Shown here: positions 47,895-60,224 of the stretch, one piece after another
Numbering within the stretch: the stretch's first letter is position 1
Layout: each line of letters begins with the position of its first letter
DNA from: Corylus avellana
Taxonomy: Eukaryota > Streptophyta > Magnoliopsida > Fagales > Betulaceae
Assembly (NCBI RefSeq): GCF_901000735.1
Contig: NC_081544.1
Span: forward strand, 34,609,235 to 34,673,234
Length of the DNA stretch: 64,000 bases
Direction: 5' to 3'
Notes under the pieces: generated by a model
The model's database searches: none
Seen by the model: only the letters and a program-made list of their open reading frames with translations
Told to the model about the DNA's origin: nothing
Program-made: the position numbers and the translations under genes

Positions 47895-48470
47895 AGTCCG
47901 TTTGGGATTGCGATTTCAATAAGTGCGATTTTAAAAATTGAGTTTTTAAAATCGCAAAGGCATTTAGTAAAACATGTTAAAAAAATATTTTTTTATCAAA
48001 TATTTGTCATGTGAAATCATGATTTTGATTTATGGTGCGTTTGAGATTGTGATTTTGCAAGAATAATCTGATTTTTTAAAAGATATCGCAAAATGTAAGG
48101 CGTTTGGCATGGATAGGAGGTGCTTATTTGAAAAAGCGCGAATTTAAACCAAAATCACAATTTCTCATAACAAATATTTAATAAAAAAAAATATTTTTTA
48201 ACATGTTTTACCAAACGCTTTTGCGATTTTAAAAAGTAGCGATTTCAAAAAGCAATTTTTAAAATCGCAATCCCAAACGGACCCTTAAATTTGCACTTTT
48301 TCAAATAAGTACCCCGTTATCTGCTTATAGAAATCGCATATTTTTTTCCTATTTTAAAATAAGTGTTTTTTAAATCACAATACCAAACGCCTTACGCTTT
48401 ACGATACCTTTTAAAAACGTAAATTCTTCTTGTTAAATCGCAATTTCAAACGCATCATACATCAATGTGA
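47895..48470. repeat. Two interleaved inverted-repeat (MITE-like) elements
   Basis: Arm 1 (GTCCGTTTGGGATTGCGATT, from 47895 to about 48030) pairs with 48145-48290 (end AAATCGCAATCCCAAACGGA). Arm 2 (GGTGCGTTTGAGATTGTGAT, from 48034 to about 48145) pairs with about 48290-48465 (end GCAATTTCAAACGCATCAT). The order is 1, 2, 1', 2', neither nested nor side by side. Non-coding. The ends resemble those at 14971-15155. Confidence 0.7.
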
Positions 48471-48525
48471 CTTTACTGCATCCACTTTATGAGATCTTTG
48501 TGTGAAATGTACTAATGTTTGTAGT

Positions 48526-48747
48526 TGTTAAAGTAATGATTAAGTGATTAAATTTACCTCTTCTTACCAACTTAAACTTTTAGGATAACTAGTAATTTAA
48601 CATGGTATCAGCACCAAAGGTTCTGAGATGGAACCTTGACTCCGTCAATTCACCCCTCATTTAATTAAATATTTTACGTGTTGGGCCTCACCTATTAAAA
48701 TGGAGTTTGAGCTCACACGTGAGAGTGAGTGTTAAAGTAATGGTTGA
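48526..48747 (+). repeat. TRIM-like retroelement
   Basis: Direct repeats TGTTAAAGTAATG at 48526 and 48730 flank a segment with a primer-binding-like TGGTATCAGCACC (48603), close to the tRNA-Met-complementary TGGTATCAGAGC, plus GGGCCTCACC and GAGCTCACACGTGAGAG near the right end. It is small and non-coding, as expected for a TRIM. Confidence 0.5.
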
Positions 48748-50446
48748 TATATATATATTATAGTTCAGCACACGGTATTTCAAAGTGGTATATATGCTGA
48801 ACTTTGCCTTTGTGTTATAGTGTTATTTAATAGTTTGTAACTTTGTAGGTGATATTTGACTTGAAAACGTCGACCTTAAACAAGAATATACCCTATAGTC
48901 GCTCATAGCCTCACAATTTCAAAGATCGACAAAATCACCCACGTACATTTTACACCTTTCTTTTGACTCTAATAATTACCATTCAATTTGCGAGATTAAT
49001 TGACCCATTCGCCCAACAACAAAAGGAAAGACGAAAAGAGGTGGGAAAACAACTAGCTGTATATGGTGGTTAAATGCAATTAATGAGAGAATTGCTTAAT
49101 TGTCTCTCTTTACAATTACACCTCCATATTATATTCGGAAATGATGAAGACAGCACAAAACTTCAAATACAAAATCCATGATAGAAAGGGACTGTTTCTC
49201 TCCTACTTGCAAAGTTCAAAAAGCTGATGGGGGAAAAAGAATAAAGCTGGTCATGAATAGCGGAGTGGATATTATAGAAAAGATAGAGTAGAATGAAAAA
49301 GGTGAAGTACTCCTATTTTGTGTTGGGGCCGGTGCATTCCCATTTCCCACCAAACTTTGGAGATCAGAAACGCTTTGGCAGATTTTGACTATTTCCCAAG
49401 TCCACGCTATGCAATCGAATACTTAAATGATCGCTTTGTATATATATAGCTGAACCAAAATTGCTGCACATGGACGCACAAACTCACCCATACACAGAGA
49501 GAGAGAGCATAGGAGCAAGTTGGCAAGTTGAGTAGTAGTGTGCAAATGGGAACCCTGCAAACGTGATCTCAGATCTGGGTGTGGGGGTGGGGGGGTGTCT
49601 TAGGGAAGAAGAAGATGCTGTGGCCCCTGGCCATGCACCTAATCTTCAATTAATTAAGGCATTGTTTATGATCACTCCTGTATATATCTCGTACTAAATA
49701 ATAATAATAATATCAACTTGTTATTTGAAGTATGCTGCATTAATTGCAGCATGTTTAATCAATGTCGATGATATTTTCTTTCATATATATACAGACATGC
49801 ATGGATGCAACAAGGCATGAATCTCAAATAACACGAACAAGGTCTCTAGGCTCTAGCTGTTGGTCGTGTTGATGAAAGGAAAAGATTAGCAAAGTTCACA
49901 AATCAAATGAAAATGAGAAAACTCCAACGTTCATATTCCCTCTATAGAATTGTTTTCCATGTATAGAAAAATTACGATTACTTTATACAGATTATGTCTC
50001 CCAAGTTTCTTATATAAATACCACGTCTTCTTCATTCCTATTCATCCCTGTCGCACTCGCTATGTTTGGTTTTCTAATCATATTCTATCCTAATCCTATG
50101 CACGATGTCACAGTCTTTGTCACGCTTTATCTCTCCCAGTGTAAATTTCCAACAGGAGTAATTGAAAATAATTAATGTGGATTTGTGTATGAGGTCCCGG
50201 ATTTGAAGAAGGTGAGGGTGAGTCATGCCATGCACAGTTAATTAGTTGCATGCGCGTAAATATGGTGGCCACAAATTAATAATAAAAATATTTGCGCCAT
50301 TACCGGTCCACCATTCTGCTTTTCTTTCCTTCATTCCCAACTTGTAGACCTGCTTTCACTTTTAAAAGATAAAAGCTAAACTCAAGCCATTTATATCCAA
50401 ACTTTAACCCTTTTTTTTAAGCTTTATATTATAAACAACAAAGGAA

Positions 50447-50498
<52 letters not shown>

Positions 50499-51422
50499 TG
50501 AATTAGACGGGTCTAACTTTTGTGCCGTGTACAACACAGCTAATTGGATTTATTTATTTTAAGAGAAGGAAGTGACAGAAGGAGAAGGTTCCATGATGTT
50601 CAAAAGTGCTGAGGGTGGCCTCTAGGTCGGACGGTGTTTCTTGTTGTGAGCCTGACACAATTATGATATTAAGTAATGTTGCCATTATTCTTGTAAATGA
50701 AAAGAAATATACGGCTATATATATATATTGAGGAAAATCTTTATCATCATTTCAAAGTTTTGGTTAGCTGTCTCTCTCAACCATCATCCATTAAAAAAAC
50801 ATGTTAATTTCTTTGAAATTAAAGCTTTATTGAATGGAATATATTGTTTCAAATGCACCTTAAGTCTATAATCAATTGGATAGTCCTCTTATTGAGCATG
50901 ATGTTTCTTTACTAATAGTGACAAATCACATTTTGATCGATCGAGTCACGTCTCGCCTTATGGCACGAGACATTTTTGACAAAATGATGGTGTCGAATTA
51001 AATATTACTTACTACGTACTGTTGCATAGAAATATGGTATGTCACGTGTAAAAAGGGTGTGACATTGCCTAATTAATATTATACTAAAAATTTAAGAAAT
51101 GACTGAAGTGACACAACGTGACAGGATCACGCTCTTACTTAAACTTATTGTATATTGAGTTGTTGAGCTCCCAGCATCCTAATTGGGTCTTATTGGCTTA
51201 TAATGTCACTTGTCAGATGAGCCTTATTAACTCTATCACGAGCCGGGACCGGTACTTGGGAGAAATTACTCTTGGGGACACCACATGAGCTGGTTTTCAT
51301 GAAATATGTAGTTCATTACCTCTATGTTATAATGTAAGACATTATGCTATTGAATGATTTAAACCTAGTATTCTAGAAGATACTTATATTTTCAATGTAA
51401 CAACAATTGAGATTTAATAACT

Positions 51423-51472
<50 letters not shown>

Positions 51473-53325
51473 CCTTAACAAAAAAAGAAAGAAATCTTCC
51501 CGGTCAACACCTAATTAATGCTATGATTACTTTCGAAAGACAATTGTGAATAAATTAAATTCGATAATCTTAAGACTAATTTAATTCAACACTTAATGGT
51601 ATTGGACCAACCCCAGTTGAGTAGGCCGCTGTGTGTCATCGGCACACACTTCCTTCTCATTGAAGTTTGACCGCTGAGTAGGCTGTATTACGTTTAATTA
51701 AACAAGGCATTTGATTGTTAATTACGTTTGTAAATGGGGTTATCCAGCTAATCACCGGTATTTGATAAAGGGCTTTTTTGTCTTCATGTTCCTTTTTTTG
51801 TTAGGAGTGTTTCCCGGCCAGTTATATATCCATTATTTTATCCTTCAAAATTAGGGGCAATAACTAAAGAAGTTGCATTATAGAGGTTGATTCATGCATT
51901 TAGGCCTGATTTGCGTTGACTTTCAACCTTGATCAATTATTAATCCAATGGGGACTAGCACTTTTTTTTTTTTTGACATATCCGCACAAGGCGGGGGATT
52001 CCAACTAGTAACCTCCACTTCATTAAGTGTAGTCCCAGATGATTGAGCTACTTATTGGAGACAGGACTAGCACTTTTGAATTGGGCAATTCTCGAATATT
52101 ATTGGTAAAAGAGAAAGTTTAATTACTTGTTGAGCCCCTAGAATTGTTTTATTACTCCTATGGCTCCAAAATGGATGAATTATTTTCAAAATTAAAAATA
52201 TTTTGCCTTTACTTTTTTATTATATTTTCTTTAAATTTAAGCTAAACTTTTGCCAAATCTAAACCGCCTAGCGTATGTAACTTTATGTTAGAAAGACTGT
52301 TATATTTGATTTGATTTTTTTTTTTAATTACTACAATATATAGTATTTATAAACTTTTACGTGAATAAATTAATATTGATTATAATTCCTCAATGTTTTT
52401 GCATTTTTAATCCTTAGCTTGAATTAATTCTTTGTCTATTTGTCATAATTAGGGTAAGTACTGTCAACCATGGCGAAAAACCAACAGACTAAAACCACGC
52501 GAGTCCGATCCTATGTCCTGACTATGATTATTTTGGTGAATTTCCAACAAGAAAAAGGCTTGAAACTTTTTTCTGAGCGAAAAAGACTTGAAACTTATCA
52601 AATGGGTCACAAATTTTAGTAAATTGGATAGATTGGCATTGGCTCTAATTTTCTATTCCAATTACGCACAGTCGGTCTCAAGAGAGAGACTAGATTTTAA
52701 TGGAGTCTACTTGTCCAAATGTTCGAGTATTTATTCAAACAAATGAGTCCGTAGATCGAACTTCTCTCAATCAATTGCTCAATTACAGAAATATCATGAT
52801 CCAAATTGAAGACCAAACTAACTATATTTTTTTGGCAGTCGTGACAGCTAGACAAATTCAAGCATAGCATAAATAATTAGAGAAGAAAACTTAGCATAAA
52901 TCTGCTATCTTTTATTTTCCATATAATTTTCCGACCACCAAATATTACTGCAAAAACAATATCCCATAATTTATTAGTATTGTTTTTCAAATTCCACCCA
53001 TTTTGCAGTGGCACCCATTACCGCCTCCATGATCACACTCAAACGTTTTTTTTTTTTAAGCAATACAAAATATCACAGGGAAGGAGAGATCACCACACAA
53101 CTCGAATTACCACTGAATTAGGTTGGACTAACAGCCCACAATAAGAAAAACCATAAATGAACATAAAACAAAGATTAAAAAATAAAGGGAAATTAAAATG
53201 CTTCACAATCCTTGAAGTTTTATCTTTTATTAAATCACTCCATATTTTAAATTATCAAATCATTTCCCAAAATTCTGATAGTTATAAATTGATTAATTAC
53301 TTGGTAATTGTTCCGTTAACTTTTT
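48748..53325. other. Gene-poor region
   Basis: About 4.6 kb without a supported gene. It is AT-rich, with (TA)n tracts at 50451-50495 and 51425-51470. At 49436-49560 a TATATATATA followed by a GAGAGAG tract and an A/C-rich leader resembles a plus-strand promoter and 5' UTR, but no open frame follows, so an unannotated non-coding transcript is only a possibility. No tRNA, rRNA or known microRNA sequence was recognised. Confidence 0.45.
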
Positions 53326-53627
53326 AACGGTGATAAGTAATACATGACCACCAGATCACATCGTGTTCAATAAAAAGTAAACACGTGTACCCAAATGATC
53401 TAGTAAACTAATTTAACAAATACCACATTGGACACATTATATTTTAGATACATCATTCAGAACCTTAAAATAATATTAACGGTGATAAGTAATACATGAC
53501 CACCGGATCACATTGTGTCTAATAAAAAGTAAACACGTGTCCAAATGATCTAGTAAACTAATTTAACAAATACCACACTAGACACATTACATTATAGATA
53601 CATCATTAAGAACCTTAAAATAATATT
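53326..53627. repeat. Tandem repeat, two units of about 150 bp
   Basis: AACGGTGATAAGTAATACAT begins both units (53326 and 53478) and the text stays parallel through AGTAAACACGTGT, CCAAATGATCTAGTAAAC and AACCTTAAAATAATATT with about a dozen differences. The units are non-coding and lie just downstream of the WD40 gene's stop codon. Confidence 0.85.
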
Positions 53628-53792
53628 ATTCTTTACACTCATTTATCAAACTCATATTACACCGGTTGATATAACATATTTTAAGTGGTTGATCAACTAC
53701 TTAAAATACTTAGATGTGACATGAGTTTGATAAATGAGTGTTAAGTATACCATTATTGAAAAATAAATAAATAAAGAATCCTCCTAATTGCA

Positions 53793-55115
53793 TTATAGAA
53801 CATGTGAGGTTGGACTGTTCAGATTTGAAACTGAGACCTGCCACACCTTAATCTCCCCGTCAAGAGTACCAGTAAAGACAGACACGACACCGTTTGATGT
53901 GCCTTCTGAAACCGCCGCCAACGACTTCACTGGCTTCCGGTGTCCCTCCAGTACAGACAAGCAACAGTACCTTGCATCTTGTCCCCGTTGCCAAATCCTG
54001 ACCGTGCCATCAGCTGACCCGCTGAACAACAAATCAGAGACGTTGATCAAGCACAGTATTGCCTTACTGTGACCTCTCAACGCCCCTGTGACCACCATGT
54101 GGTTGGCACTGTCCTCTCTCTCCCACACCAGTATCGAACGGTCACACGCACCAGAAAACAGCACCGATCCGTCGTCGTTTAAGGCCAAGGCGTTCACAGC
54201 CGATTTGTGCTTTTCCAGCGTTGCTATCAACACGTGGCGCTTCTCACCAAACGGTTTGGCCCAAACCCGGATTCGCCTGTCAGCGGACCCAGTGTAAACG
54301 GTTCCGTCAACGGAGACCGCTACGGCGTTGACGGCGTCTTCGTGAGCTTTAACGGCCTCCACGCACCGGAGGTCAGAAGCCCGCCATACATTCAAGCTCT
54401 TATCCCACGAAACTGAATAGATCAAACCGTTGTTAACGGAGAGGTCTGTGACGGCGTCGCCGTGCTGGATCCAGAGCCGCTTCTTGTGACGACGAACGGT
54501 GACATAGTTCTTAGGAAGTACAAAACGGCGTAAGCGGTCGTTAATGGTGGGGAGAGTAGCTAACAGTTTGTGTCGTTTAGTGGGCGTTATCTGCCAGACT
54601 CGGATCTTACAGTCCTGGTGAGCAGTGAAGACTTTGCCGTCACAGAAAGTGACAGACTTGACAGAGCCGGAGGAGGAATCCTGACCGTTGAATGCGTCGA
54701 GATGCGCGGAGGTGGCGCTATCGTAGACGTTGACTTCGTGCGAGGAGGCTGCGTAGAGGAGATTACCATGGACCGCGAGGCAGGTGATCGGGAGGGACGG
54801 CCTGGGTTTAATGGACGCGACACAGAGCTGAAAGACTGAGAGGCTTAGGGTTTCTGGGGAGAGTTTCTGGAGGGAAGGGACAGATGGGAGGGTTTGGAGG
54901 GAGAGATGGGTTTGCAGGCTGTCACTGCTGGTGGCGGCGCTAGAGTTGCAAGATGACGAGTCGCCACTAGGAATGTCGGAGTAGGAGCCGCTTGTATCTG
55001 AAGGCAAGAGTTTCGGAGAGGGTGGCCGGTTTTTCGGGAATGGGATGATTGAGTCGTTTTCGGTGGTGGCACAGGAGGAAGAGGAACAGATGGCTAACCA
55101 TGCGTGGAGCCTCAT
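53793..55115 (-). CDS. WD40-repeat protein, JINGUBANG-like, 440 aa, intronless
   Basis: Single-exon gene of 440 residues. A Ser/Pro-rich, low-complexity N-terminal part (about 1-100) precedes roughly seven WD40 repeats; clear blades end in KIRVWQ, SLNVWRA, RIRVWAK, SILVWER, TVRIWQR and EIKVWQV. This fits a seven-bladed propeller, a scaffold for protein contacts. SVSWDKSLNVWRASDLRC and HEDAVNAVAVS resemble the plant JINGUBANG family; the Arabidopsis founder restrains pollen germination. The role here is inferred from family only, and other family members act elsewhere. The ATG at 55115 (MRLHAWLAIC) follows a CT-rich leader (55124-55142), with TATATA at about 55169 upstream. No defects seen. 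Confidence 0.92.
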   Translation of the reverse strand: MRLHAWLAICSSSSCATTENDSIIPFPKNRPPSPKLLPSDTSGSYSDIPSGDSSSCNSSAATSSDSLQTHLSLQTLPSVPSLQKLSPETLSLSVFQLCVASIKPRPSLPITCLAVHGNLLYAASSHEVNVYDSATSAHLDAFNGQDSSSGSVKSVTFCDGKVFTAHQDCKIRVWQITPTKRHKLLATLPTINDRLRRFVLPKNYVTVRRHKKRLWIQHGDAVTDLSVNNGLIYSVSWDKSLNVWRASDLRCVEAVKAHEDAVNAVAVSVDGTVYTGSADRRIRVWAKPFGEKRHVLIATLEKHKSAVNALALNDDGSVLFSGACDRSILVWEREDSANHMVVTGALRGHSKAILCLINVSDLLFSGSADGTVRIWQRGQDARYCCLSVLEGHRKPVKSLAAVSEGTSNGVVSVFTGTLDGEIKVWQVSVSNLNSPTSHVL

Positions 55116-56604
55116 GCCGGCTTAGAGAGAGAGAGAGAGAGAACCTGTGTGGAAACTTGTGTGAGGGTATATAGAAAATTTGAAGAGTGGGGAGGCAAAA
55201 GAATGGTGCCACGTGGAGGGACATGTTGGGGAAAGAAGACAAGGACGATAATTCCGAGGCACTGGACGTACCAACGAGGTTTTGTTGGATGTCGATGTTC
55301 AGCTTGCGGCCAGACTCATGAAGGGGCAAAATTGTACTTTGGTAATTTTGTCCGTGTACATGCGTTACAGTAGAGCATGGTTGGCTATTGGGTAATGGCT
55401 TAGCTAGACCGCGTATCAGCCTGTTGGGCAACAACAGAAAAGATGGATTTCTCCGCTGGCTGAAATGGGCCCATTTGGTTTTTTGTTTTTGGCATTTCAC
55501 AGAGGCGGTGGCGTCTTTGCTCTCGAAATTATGGGGACACTGTGGTAATCATATATGATAAACGGGAGTCAGATGAAGATGGTAACAATTATGTTGTTCG
55601 AGCTAAAAAAAAAAATGCAAAAAGAAAAAGTGGTACGCGGTTTCTGCATGGGGTGCAATCGCAAAAGCGTGAAATAGCTCGTCTGCTTGTGTGTTTTGTC
55701 TTCGAGTCTCTTTTGTGAATACTTTCTTCCCTTCATGCGCGCGTTATTTCTTATCCTCGCATGATCACATCCCATAAATGGAAAGAACTTATTAAGATCA
55801 GCTTTAGCCAGCAGGGAGTATAATTTGTCTGTGATCAGTCCAAAAGTCAGCCTTTTACAATGGATCCATTGCCAAATTCATGATCTAGGATTTTGTGCAT
55901 TCTAGCATTACAAAAGCAACAAAACCAGGAAATTGTTCAAAATTTCTCAAAGCAATATTCTAATCGGTGAGCTCGATCTTCACGTGAATAGAGAATTTCA
56001 TCATATGAGCAGAGTAGATAAACACACTGTACTTTTAAGTTAAATCAATATTATAAATTTTTTCATTCATTATAATTCAACGCTTACCACCTACTATTGA
56101 ATCCCCCACCTACTTTCAAGCTCTCGAGATCAGAGTTTTCAAAAATAACTAATACGCTAGTTTTAGTGATTTTGTCGATGAGTATTTTGTCTATGAAGTA
56201 GTTTATTAAGAGAAAGAAAAATTATTTAGTATCAAAGAGTTATATTATTTTTTTTGTATTTTAAGCTTAAGTGTTTGTTTCCTATTCAAAGATGCAAAAT
56301 ACATCGTTTACACCATAACTTGGTTGAAGTTATTCTCAACTTATATATACTCTTGCAAAATACAAATGGAATTATGGCGATAATCAAATAGACTCTAAAT
56401 GTGAGAAGTTACTATTTTAATTCATTAATAAAAGTGTGTTTAGTTTGAAAAAATAGTAATTTTAAATCGTCACTTTTTTTTTTTAACAAAGCTTACGTAT
56501 GGGCATTGGTCATAGTACACTTGGCAAAGCTAGTTAGATGTGATGTTGTTATTATTTTAGACGGCACTTTAATCAGTTCGTATTGTATTAGAAGGAAGCA
56601 ACAA
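55116..56604. other. Intergenic region between the WD40 gene and the ABCB pseudogene
   Basis: The left part holds the WD40 promoter and leader. The rest is AT-rich with no supported gene. Nothing resembling the missing second half of the ABC transporter is present. Confidence 0.55.
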
Positions 56605-59600
56605 TTATGTTTCATTGTTTAGCTTGATATATTTTTTATGCCATCTCAGGGAGCGAACCATGTTGGCTTCAGTGGCTAGCCGTGCACAGATGGCTGCCCT
56701 TGTATTATCATCTCGATCAAACCATCCTATCTCAAAGGTTAGCAATTTCCCAAGCATCTTTTCTCGCACCCTCTTCGTTAAACTTTCTCCCATAATTGCG
56801 AAATTGTAATGTTGTAAGAGATTGGCAATGAAGCTGAGAACTGCTAGGATTAAGAAGATGCAGCAATAGAGTCTGATTTGTGATTTGATGACAGACTTGT
56901 CATTTATGAAGTAAACTGAGATAATTGTTCCCATGCAATAGGCTTGAATTGGGTGAATAGTTCCATAGCAAGCAGCCCCTAAACATCCGAGTAGAGATCG
57001 CTTCCACTCAGGTGCACTCATTTGTAGTAAACGCCATTGGGAAGCTGGAGGATAATCATCCTTTTTTAACTTTACATCATCATGGTACTCCAAGGGGTGC
57101 ACTTGGAATGTGTGTGTGAGATCGATGGAAAATGCTGAGCTGATTGGATAGGCTGGGCTGCTTTGCCAGCTTGATCTCATACTGACTAATGGTGTTTGGG
57201 GAGTCCTAGTACCAATTTCTTTCGAATGATATGTATGGTCTCTTTGATGATAGGGACTACTGAAGCCTTCATTTTGCATGGCCGATTGCTGCAAATTCAC
57301 CATTTTGCTATATGCCCCCGCCCCACCCTCTCCATTGTTCATGCGCATTAGCTCATCGTGAGAACCAGATTCAACCACGCTTCCTGATTGAAGAACCACT
57401 ATCACATCAGCCCTCTGGATTGTGGAGAGGCGGTGGGCTACAATAATTGTTGTCCTTCCTTTTGAAGCCTGATCCAAGGCTCCCTGTACTATTCTTTCCG
57501 ACCCTGCATCTAGAGCATTCGTGGATTCATCAAGCAAAAGGATTCTTGGGTCTCTGATCAAAGCTCTTGCTATGGCAATCCTTTGCTTTTGCCCTCCAGA
57601 CAATTGAACTCCAAATTGCCCTACCTGATCAGATACAGGAAAAACTTTTCCAAGGTGAAATTCAGCATTAAAAACCAACTTGCAATTGGACTAATTAATT
57701 AAGGAGTAAGAAATTTTCGCTTACTTGACTGTCATATCCTTGGGGTAGTTCAATGATGAAGTCATGCGCATTTGCAGCCTTAGCTGCATGTATAACAAGA
57801 TCCATTGGAGCTTCTTCCTTGCCAAACAGAATATTCTCTTTTATGGATGTAGCAAAGAGAATTGGCTCTTGGTTAACTAGTCCCATCTGGGACCTCAGCC
57901 ATTTAAGCTGCAGTCTATTTATTTTGTGCTGATCAAGGAATATATCTCCTTTGACAGGGTCATAAAATCTCTCAAGCAAAGAAATGATTGTAGACTTGCC
58001 AGAACCACTGCCTCCTACAAGACCTACAGTCTTTCCAGCTCCCACCCTGAGATTGAGTCCTTGAAGTATTGTTGTATCAGGTCTTGATGGGTAGCTAAAG
58101 TAAAACCTCTTTAAATTCGATTTCTCCTCTCACATGTGATAGCGTTTTACCTTTTCCATCTGCAGAGTCTATAACTGGAATCCGCTCAATCATCTCAAGA
58201 ATCCGGGTAGCCGCGGTTGTTGCCTCTAAGATGGAGGAGAGATTTGGGAGCACACTCATAATGGACCTGAAGATACAAGATTTAAGCTATGAGCTGTGAC
58301 TGAAAAAAATCGAGGATGTGTAGGATTGTGTTAAGAAGCTTAAAAATGCTTTAAATACATTAAAAAAAATAAAAAATGTGCCAAGTAAAAATGTTTCCGT
58401 TTAGTAAAGAAAGCAGACTCTTCCCAAGCACAAAACTTGTCATTGTTTAATAATGAGAAAAATGATAGCAGTATGAAGCAAAGTAACTCACAATCCTCCC
58501 AATATTATACACAGTCCAGAAATGAAAACAACGCTCTCCTCTTTCAGTGACAAGAACACCGCCAACCCAAGCCTGGAAAGCCCAAACTGCATAAATTATC
58601 CCCATGCTCCCCATCAGCAATCCCTTTGCGAAACCTTGCTTTATGCCAAGCTCCATAGTTTTCAGGAGTGCAGAGTTGAATCTATTCAGTGTTTGATGCT
58701 CCCCTGCATATGAATAGACGGTGCGGATTGACGAGATTGCTTGTTCTGCAATCCCACCGGCAACCCCATAAGCATCCTTCATCTTTCTTCCCAGGTCCTT
58801 CAGTACCTTACCAAATCCAACTCCTGGAATGATAAACATGAGAGAGAGTGGAAGAGAGGCTACTGCAAGTCGCCATGAAAGCATGAATGCAAATACTATG
58901 TTAAAGATGAATGATGAGACGTGAGCCAGGCAGTTCGGTACCTACAGTTGAAGAAATATAGATGACGTTAACACAATAGCATAAGGAAGAAGAAGAAGAA
59001 AGAATATCTTAAAGAGTCAAAAACCTTCTCAGCTATGGTGTCTTGGATAAAATGGGCATCAGAAGAGAATGTAGAAACGACTTGGAAGGTGGAGGAAGAA
59101 GCAGCATTGTTGTCGAAGAAAGCAACTTCTTGCCTCAGGACTGCCTTTAAATATTCCTTTCGTATGCAATATGTTTGTCTCTCTGCAGTTCTCGTCCAAC
59201 ATAGTCCTTCTGTTGGGTGTTAATCGAGTATTTGTGCATCAAAAATCCATTCACTATTATTGTACTATATGATACTAAAAGCTCGGAAGAAGCTCTCATA
59301 TGGCTCTTAGATAGATAGAAATGCCAAAATCTAGACTAGATACTTTCATTTTCTAGTACTTGCTCTCTTCTGGGGATCGAGTAAAGATCAAAAGGAAAAG
59401 ACAAATGAATTTGGAATGTTCGGCTTTGTAGTCGTGCGATTTAAAAAATAACGTATTCTAAAGTGTTCAATTTAAAAATGCAATTGAAGTATTTGGAAAA
59501 ATTGTAATTTAACCTTTAAAATTGTACGATTTTAAAAATGCACGCTGCGTATAATTGGAAAGTAAATATTTTTCTACATTCTCAAATCGTAAAGTTTTCA

Positions 59601-60224
59601 CAATTTTATTTCAAATCGCACCTTTAGCCTTCCAAACATACTCAAAGAGCAGGTAAACAGAAATAACACATCGATGTAGATCAAGCCCCTAGAGTGCACG
59701 ATGCAGCTTTAGAGCCTAACCAAAGCTAGATGATGGGAAAATGTTGTAAGTTGTGTCTTTTTTTTTTTCTTGGATCCATTTAGATCATTTGCATATTCAA
59801 AATGTTCCAAATTAATAAATTATCCCAACTATTCTTACCAAATAAAACAAAACAAGCAGAAACAAACAGATGAATCAAATTATTCTTACCAATGAAAGCC
59901 GATATCCCGACTCCAATGGCAACATAAAGCAGCCTGAGTGAGTACTGTAAGGAGGCATGCTTGTGAGTTAAGTACAACAGTAGAATCAAATCATATTCAA
60001 GAAAATTTCAGCAATATATAATCTGCCATCACAATGCATACCTTGTCAACAATGTCCATGGATAAAGCAAAACCAGATCCGCCATACTCATTGATCAAAC
60101 CGCTAAGAACGAACATCGTGAGTGGGCTCATTGACCCATCACCAATGCAACCCAACGTCCCGAACAACATGAGCAGCTTGTCCACGCCATCAGCAAACCG
60201 AAGAATCCCACGTTTCTTCTCCAT
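56605..60224 (-). pseudogene. ABCB (MDR/P-glycoprotein-type) transporter, truncated with two frameshifts
   Basis: Family members are plasma-membrane ATP-driven exporters with two TMD-NBD halves, about 1250 residues. Exons as read: 60042-60224 (MEKKRGILRFADGVDKLLML), 59890-59944, 59025-59209, 58492-58941, 57725-58266, 57624 to about 56645. The first half has TMD1 (FMLSWRLAVASLPLSL, EQAISSIRTVYSYAGE) and NBD1 with Walker [11 protein letters not shown]-loop NQEP, signature LSGGQKQR, Walker B ILLLDEST and H-loop AHRLS. A linker and the first TMD2 helices follow. Two frameshifts occur: near 58523-58530 (ERGE/VFISG) and an extra T near 58109-58113 (KEV/YFSYPS). After NMVRSL, near 56650, likeness ends and a stop follows at 56605, so most of TMD2 and NBD2 are gone. 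The 15-base run of small shifts could partly be read errors, but the lost half could not. Confidence 0.85.
59411..59645. repeat. MITE-like inverted repeat in ABCB intron 2
   Basis: TTTGGAATGTTCGGC...GTGCGATTTAAAAAATAA at the left pairs imperfectly with AATCGCACCTTTAGCCTTCC at the right. Member of the same loose family as 14971-15155 and 47895-48470. Confidence 0.45.

Noticed and set aside
49540..49640. Possible microRNA precursor after the promoter-like stretch at 49436
   Set aside because: I compared it by eye with common plant microRNAs (such as miR160, 164, 166, 172, 397, 398, 408) and saw no match or clear hairpin.
54570..54839. Plus-strand 89-codon frame
   Set aside because: It lies wholly antisense within the WD40 gene, whose blades explain the coding signal.
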